Assembly (NCBI GenBank): GCA_018303645.1
Contig: JAGVXR010000037.1
Span: 1-16,732, forward strand
DNA length: 16,732 nucleotides
DNA from: Candidatus Woesearchaeota archaeon
GTDB taxonomy: Archaea; Nanobdellota; Nanobdellia; Woesearchaeales; GW2011-AR4
Direction: 5' to 3'
Position 1 is the stretch's first letter. Every line of letters starts with the position of its first letter. A model generated the notes under the pieces. The model was given only the letters and a program-made list of their open reading frames with translations, searched no databases and was not told the DNA's origin. Shown here in pieces: positions 13,164-16,732 of the stretch. Position numbers and translations under genes: made by a program.

Positions 13164-13507
13164 GTGTGTTAAAACTAAAATTTGAGGATAAGCCATATAC
13201 TGTAGAAACATTTAGAAGTCCATGGAAGGCTTATCATTCAATGGTTAATGTTCGCCCTGGACCTGATTTGTTGATTACAGCATTTGATTTTGATCATTAT
13301 CCTAATATGGGTGGTCCTAAACTCATTAGAGAGGTTCATAAATTAGGCAGTCAAACTAAGTTTATAATGAGTAGTGGTATGCACGCAAGTAACATGATAA
13401 GAACAATAGATGAATTAAAAAAAGATGGGATTGATGTGGAATATATCCCATTCTATAATGTTGAGTATCATTTAGGAGAGTTAGTTAATTCATTGCTTGG
13501 AGAATAA
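13164..13507 (+). pseudogene. 3' fragment of IS-interrupted receiver-like gene
   Basis: This is the remainder of the gene begun at 12004. The rebuilt 133-residue protein reads KDYISVLKLKFEDK across the junction and has a receiver-like layout: the PDLLITAFDFDHYPNMGG strand and loop (53-70) where the phospho-Asp would sit, and the FIMSSGM strand (86-92). It departs from a canonical receiver: the usual Asp after IIT is Ala (A59), with D61 and D63 nearby, and the late KP pair is replaced by IPFYN. It may be a pseudo-receiver. An open frame from GTG 13166 could still give a 113-residue truncated protein, but no promoter or SD site supports it. Confidence 0.7.
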
Positions 13508-13526
13508 AATTCACAAAAAATCCGCA

Positions 13527-13564
13527 ACATTTAAATACCACCTCAATATCTACAGCATATAAAG
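13527..13564 (+). promoter_or_regulatory. Two candidate TATA boxes of psmB
   Basis: ACATTTAAATACC (13527-13539) would give a leader of about 27 nt; GCATATAAAG (13555-13564) lies about 25 nt upstream of ATG 13585 and would give a leaderless mRNA. Both may be used. Confidence 0.45.
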
Positions 13565-13584
13565 AAATTCTATGGGTTTTCAAC

Positions 13585-14223
13585 ATGGAAGATAAGGAAC
13601 TGAAAACAGGCACGACAACTATAGGCATAGTCTGCAAAGATGGAATAGTCTTGACAGCAGACAAAAGGGCAACATCAGGCTACCTGATATCCTACAAGAA
13701 GTTTGACAAGATTATAAGCATAACAGACAGCATATCTGTTACAGTTGCAGGCACGGTCTCTGACGTGCAGTTGTTGACAAAATACCTGAAGGCTGAGCTT
13801 AGGCTAAAGGACATAAGGACCGGCAGGGAAACAACGGTCAAAGAAGCGGCAAATTTGCTGGCAAACTTCGTTTACAGCAATATACGGAAGCTAAGCCTTA
13901 TACCCGGAATAAGCCATTTCATCATAGGCGGCAAGGACCCAAGTGGATTCCACCTTTATGATTTAAGCCCTGACGGCTCCATTGTGGAAGTTGATGACTA
14001 CATCTCTTCAGGCTCAGGCTCTGTGATGGCATTCGGGGTTTTGGAAACTTTGTACAAAAAGGGGTTAAGCGTGGAGGAAGGCGTCAAGTTGGCCGCTAAA
14101 GGCATAAACGCGGCTGTGCAGCGCGACATAGCATCAGGCAACGGCATAGACATAGTTACAATCACAAAAGACGGCGTCAAGAAAGTTTTTTCAAAAGTGC
14201 TGGAAATGAAGATTGAAGTATAA
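13585..14223 (+). CDS. psmB: Proteasome beta subunit (20S core, catalytic)
   Basis: A 212-residue precursor of the catalytic subunit of the archaeal 20S proteasome, which degrades unfolded proteins delivered by PAN or Cdc48-type ATPases. A short propeptide, MEDKELKTG, would be cut between G9 and T10, exposing Thr1 as nucleophile. With that numbering, the expected Asp17 (D26 in LTADKRAT) and Lys33 (K42 in KKFDKI) fall exactly in place. The conserved SGSGS block is at about 142-146. Length fits the family. The aCPSF1 gene follows 111 nt downstream. A T-rich stretch (about 14256-14267) after the stop may terminate the transcript. Confidence 0.96.
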   Translation: MEDKELKTGTTTIGIVCKDGIVLTADKRATSGYLISYKKFDKIISITDSISVTVAGTVSDVQLLTKYLKAELRLKDIRTGRETTVKEAANLLANFVYSNIRKLSLIPGISHFIIGGKDPSGFHLYDLSPDGSIVEVDDYISSGSGSVMAFGVLETLYKKGLSVEEGVKLAAKGINAAVQRDIASGNGIDIVTITKDGVKKVFSKVLEMKIEV

Positions 14224-14253
14224 AACTTTTCTATTAAATAAGCAATAATTAAA

Positions 14254-14267
14254 AATTTTATTTTTTA
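14254..14267 (+). terminator. T-rich putative terminator of psmB
   Basis: ATTTTATTTTTTAG, about 30 nt after the psmB stop and without a stem-loop, is the kind of U-rich site at which archaeal transcription ends. AT-rich surroundings weaken the call. Confidence 0.35.
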
Positions 14268-14334
14268 GATTGTTAAATAAATTTCAGTTTTAAACTAAAC
14301 CAAAAAAATAAACCAAAATAGGTAAACTTCTAAA

Positions 14335-16227
14335 ATGGCTGACATCACAAAAGAGATTCTGAAGAACCTTCCGGAAGGCAAAATAAGCGACGTAAACTTT
14401 GAGGGCGCCAATATAGTCCTCTACACAAAGGAGAGGGACTTCTTCCTGAACAATAACGGCGTCATAAAAAGGATAGTTGACAACATAAAGAAAAGGGTTG
14501 AGCTGAGGCCTGATCCGAGCATAACCATGGACATGGAAGAGGCTGAGAAAATAATAAGGAGCCTTATCCCCGAAGAAGCCGGCATAGAAATGGTTATTTT
14601 TGACCCGCAAAGAAGCCGTGTCATTGTCGAAGCTGAGAAGCCCGGGCTGGCAATAGGCAAGCAGGGCGCGATATTAAGGGAAATAAGGACGCAGACTTTA
14701 TGGGTGCCTTTGGTAAGGAGAAAGCCCGCAATAAGGTCAAAGCTGATAGAGAACATAAGAGCTGTGCTGTACCAGCACAGCGATTACAGGAGAAAGTTCC
14801 TGGACAAGGTCGGGCACCGCATCTATGACGGCTGGCGAAGGGAGAAGAAAAATGAGTGGATAAGGCTGACTTATCTTGGCTCCGGGCGGCAAGTCGGAAG
14901 AAGCTGCATTTTCCTGCAGACGCCTGAATCAAGGGTGCTGCTTGACTGCGGCATTAACGTTGCATCAGACGACAAGCCGTATCCTTACCTTGACGCCCCT
15001 GAATTTGACATCAATGAGCTGGATGCTGTAATCCTAAGCCACGCCCACATTGACCATTGCGGATTCATACCATACCTGTTTAAATTTGGCTACAGGGGGC
15101 CTGTTTACTGCACAGAGCCAACAAGGGATGTTGCCGCTTTGCTTCTGCTCGACTACATAAAAATACAAAGGGCAGACGGAACTGATCCTATATTTACATC
15201 AGAGGAAATAAAGGAGATGGTGAAGCATACAATAACGCTTGAGTACGATGAAGTTAGCGATGTTACCCCTGATGTCAGGATTACAATGTACAATGCAGGG
15301 CATATTCTCGGCTCTGCGATGGTTCACATGCACGTTGGAAACGGGCTGCACAACATACTATATTCAGGCGACCAGAAATACGGCAAGACGCTGCTGCTGG
15401 AGCCTGCTGTAACTATGTTTCCAAGGCTGGAAACCCTTATGCTTGAAGCCACATACGGCGGCAAGGAAAATATTATGCCGCACAGGCAGGAAACTGATGA
15501 AGAGCTGATGAAGATAATAAAAGACACTGTAGAAAGGAACGGCAAGGTTTTGATTCCAACCCTTGGTGTCGGAAGGGCGCAGGAAGTAATGCTCGCGATA
15601 GAGGCAATGATACGGGAAGGCAGGATGGCTCCAGTGCCGGTTTACATAGACGGCATGGTATGGGACGTCACAGCAATACACACAGCCTATCCGGAATACC
15701 TTAACAATTCAATCAGAAAGCTCATATTCCACAAGGATCAAAATCCTTTTTTGCATGAAGTCTTCAAAAGGGTTGGCTCGCCGAAAGAAAGAAATGATGT
15801 CATTGAAAATACTGGTGCGTGCGTAATCATAGCAACATCCGGAATGCTGACAGGCGGACCGTCGGTTGAATACTTAAAGCATCTCAGCGATAACCCAAAA
15901 AACTCAATGGGATTTGTAAATTACCAAGGCGAAGGCTCCATGGGAAGAAGGATACAGCAGGGCGAAAGGGAGTTCACATTCTCTGACGGCGGCAAGCAGG
16001 AGATGCTGCAGATTAAGATGCAGGTGCATACTGTTGATGGATTTTCAGGGCACTCCTCAAGAAACCAGCTTATGAATTTCGTTGCAAAATGCGAGCCAAG
16101 GCCTAAGAAAGTAATTGTAAATCACGGCGAGAACTCAAGGTGCCTGGATTTGGCCAGTTCCATACACAAGGGATTCAGGGTAGAGACGGTTGCTCCAAGG
16201 AATTTGGAGACGGTTAGGGTGAAATAA
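14335..16227 (+). CDS. aCPSF1 (FttA): KH-domain beta-CASP ribonuclease, transcription termination factor
   Basis: A 630-residue protein in three parts. N-terminal KH-type RNA-binding region (about 1-145) with a GxxG loop in LAIGKQGAIL (105-114). Metallo-beta-lactamase core (about 175-390 and 555-630) with H236, H238, D240 and H241 in SHAHIDHCGF, H323 in NAGHILGSAM, D346 in LYSGDQ, H573 in SGHSSR and H597 in VNHGE as zinc ligands. Beta-CASP insertion between (about 390-555). All catalytic residues are present. Homologues are archaeal counterparts of CPSF73; in methanogens they cleave nascent RNA at U-rich sites to end transcription. Length is normal. The promoter is unclear in the A/T-rich 111-bp gap from psmB. 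Confidence 0.95.
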   Translation: MADITKEILKNLPEGKISDVNFEGANIVLYTKERDFFLNNNGVIKRIVDNIKKRVELRPDPSITMDMEEAEKIIRSLIPEEAGIEMVIFDPQRSRVIVEAEKPGLAIGKQGAILREIRTQTLWVPLVRRKPAIRSKLIENIRAVLYQHSDYRRKFLDKVGHRIYDGWRREKKNEWIRLTYLGSGRQVGRSCIFLQTPESRVLLDCGINVASDDKPYPYLDAPEFDINELDAVILSHAHIDHCGFIPYLFKFGYRGPVYCTEPTRDVAALLLLDYIKIQRADGTDPIFTSEEIKEMVKHTITLEYDEVSDVTPDVRITMYNAGHILGSAMVHMHVGNGLHNILYSGDQKYGKTLLLEPAVTMFPRLETLMLEATYGGKENIMPHRQETDEELMKIIKDTVERNGKVLIPTLGVGRAQEVMLAIEAMIREGRMAPVPVYIDGMVWDVTAIHTAYPEYLNNSIRKLIFHKDQNPFLHEVFKRVGSPKERNDVIENTGACVIIATSGMLTGGPSVEYLKHLSDNPKNSMGFVNYQGEGSMGRRIQQGEREFTFSDGGKQEMLQIKMQVHTVDGFSGHSSRNQLMNFVAKCEPRPKKVIVNHGENSRCLDLASSIHKGFRVETVAPRNLETVRVK

Positions 16228-16410
16228 GGTTTATTCTTGTAAAAAGTTCGTGAAACGCCTGTTAGGCAAGAAGTTTTTGAGCTGCCGTTGTTAACGTTGA
16301 ACCGAAAGTCTTTTACGTTGGTGGCTTCGCATAATCTCTGTAGATTATACGGTTCGCTTCGCTCTCTGAAATTTTTGGTTACTTTAAAACGACGGGGGTG
16401 GGGTATACTA
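16228..16410. other. Structured intergenic region without a supported gene
   Basis: No credible ORF lies here. Visible structure: ATAATCT (16331-16337)/AGATTAT (16342-16348) hairpin with loop CTGT; GAACCG (16299-16304)/CGGTTC (16350-16355) enclosing it; direct repeats GCTTCGC (16324-16330 and 16356-16362) and ACGTTG (16294-16299 and 16315-16320); a short GCCT/AGGC hairpin (16257-16267). It may be a structured RNA, a decayed repeat, or the boundary of an acquired defence island. Confidence 0.4.
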
Positions 16411-16423
16411 ATGAAAAACGAAC

Positions 16424-16433
16424 GATTTAAAAA
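16424..16433 (+). promoter_or_regulatory. TATA box of the methyltransferase gene
   Basis: GATTTAAAAA preceded by AACGAAC gives a predicted start near 16455 and a leader of about 29 nt holding the SD site at 16472-16478. Confidence 0.4.
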
Positions 16434-16471
16434 GAAGAACATTAATAAACTTCATATTTGATATTAATCAT

Positions 16472-16478
16472 AAAGGAG
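16472..16478 (+). promoter_or_regulatory. Shine-Dalgarno site of the methyltransferase gene
   Basis: AAAGGAG lies 5 nt before the ATG at 16484. A strong SD on a first gene contrasts with the apparently leaderless housekeeping genes of this window and decides the start. Confidence 0.65.
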
Positions 16479-16483
16479 CAAAT

Positions 16484-16732
16484 ATGCAACTAAATTTAAC
16501 TAATTACTCAAAATCTGAGCAAATAGAACTATTTGATAAGCCTGAGGAAACTAAATCAGATGTTATTAATAAATTCAAGTATGGACAATATTTTACTAAA
16601 ACCAAAATAGTTGAACAGGTTTTAAAGATAATACTTGAATTTAAGAAATATCCTTGCGATGCTTCAATATTAGAGCCATCTTTTGGAACGGGAAACTTTC
16701 TTAAAGTTTTATCGAGTAATGACTTTAACAAT
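16484..16732 (+). CDS. N6-adenine DNA methyltransferase, N-terminal part (restriction-modification or similar)
   Basis: 83 codons are visible and the frame runs off the right end. The sequence KYGQYFTKTKIVEQVL (about residues 32-47) matches the motif X region of gamma-type N6-adenine methyltransferases, and ILEPSFGTGNFLKVL (62-76) is the AdoMet-binding motif I (consensus D/E-P-x-x-G-x-G-x-F/L). These enzymes methylate adenine in DNA as part of type I, IIG, Eco57I-like or BREX (PglX) systems; which one cannot be told, because the catalytic NPPY motif and any target-recognition or nuclease domain lie beyond the window. The start is fixed by the SD site. Confidence 0.85.
   Translation, partial: MQLNLTNYSKSEQIELFDKPEETKSDVINKFKYGQYFTKTKIVEQVLKIILEFKKYPCDASILEPSFGTGNFLKVLSSNDFNN

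Noticed and set aside
16411..16461. 16-codon ORF before the methyltransferase
   Set aside because: It overlaps the predicted TATA box of the methyltransferase gene and has no SD site.
1..16732. CRISPR array or rRNA gene
   Set aside because: No regularly spaced direct repeats and no rRNA-like stretches were seen on reading; repeats found are inverted or isolated.

Overview
This window reads as an AT-rich archaeal chromosome segment. The evidence is the archaeal set of information-processing genes (archaeal/eukaryotic-type ProRS with a C-terminal Cys cluster, proteasome beta subunit with a Thr nucleophile, and a KH/beta-CASP aCPSF1 RNase) and AT-rich TATA boxes of the TTTATAAA/TTTAAATA type about 25-30 nt upstream of start codons, implying many leaderless mRNAs. 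Short spacers and many small membrane proteins would fit a DPANN lineage, but that placement is inference.

Layout. 1-105 is the start of an unrecognised minus-strand gene that leaves the window. 252-1877 is an operon of a TPR-like protein, a small membrane protein and a membrane-anchored trypsin-like serine protease. 2008-3009 encodes a four-helix membrane protein and a MarC-family protein, then comes tRNA-Pro(GGG) at 3054-3126 and a rhomboid protease at 3163-3789. 3890-4594 is a cassette bounded by inverted repeats that holds one small Gly-rich membrane protein gene and a strongly hairpinned 200-nt block. proS follows (4674-6125). Next are three consecutive inverted repeats and a UPF0175/DUF3368 toxin-antitoxin pair with a 28-bp operator-like palindrome at its start. 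Then come PRPP synthetase and a winged-helix protein (minus strand), divergent from a TauE/SafE exporter with one palindromic TATA box apparently serving both directions; a secreted acidic surface protein; a frameshifted hypothetical gene; a TrmB-family regulator; a receiver-like gene interrupted by a 1.1-kb IS630-family element whose transposase needs a -1 frameshift; psmB; aCPSF1; a structured spacer; and the start of an N6-adenine DNA methyltransferase gene cut by the window end.

How it fits together. proS, psmB and the aCPSF1 gene are neighbours in some archaea (from memory, Methanocaldococcus MJ1238, MJ1237 and MJ1236). Here proS lies about 7.5 kb from the other two, with accessory genes, a toxin-antitoxin module and an IS in between. 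Accessory modules concentrate at 3.9-4.6 kb, 6.1-7.2 kb, 10.6-11.1 kb, 12.0-13.5 kb and after 16.2 kb. The most unusual items are the nested inverted-repeat cassette, the symmetric shared TATA box, the IS-split receiver gene that can be rebuilt in frame, and the transposase slippery site. All calls come from reading the sequence; no database search was possible.
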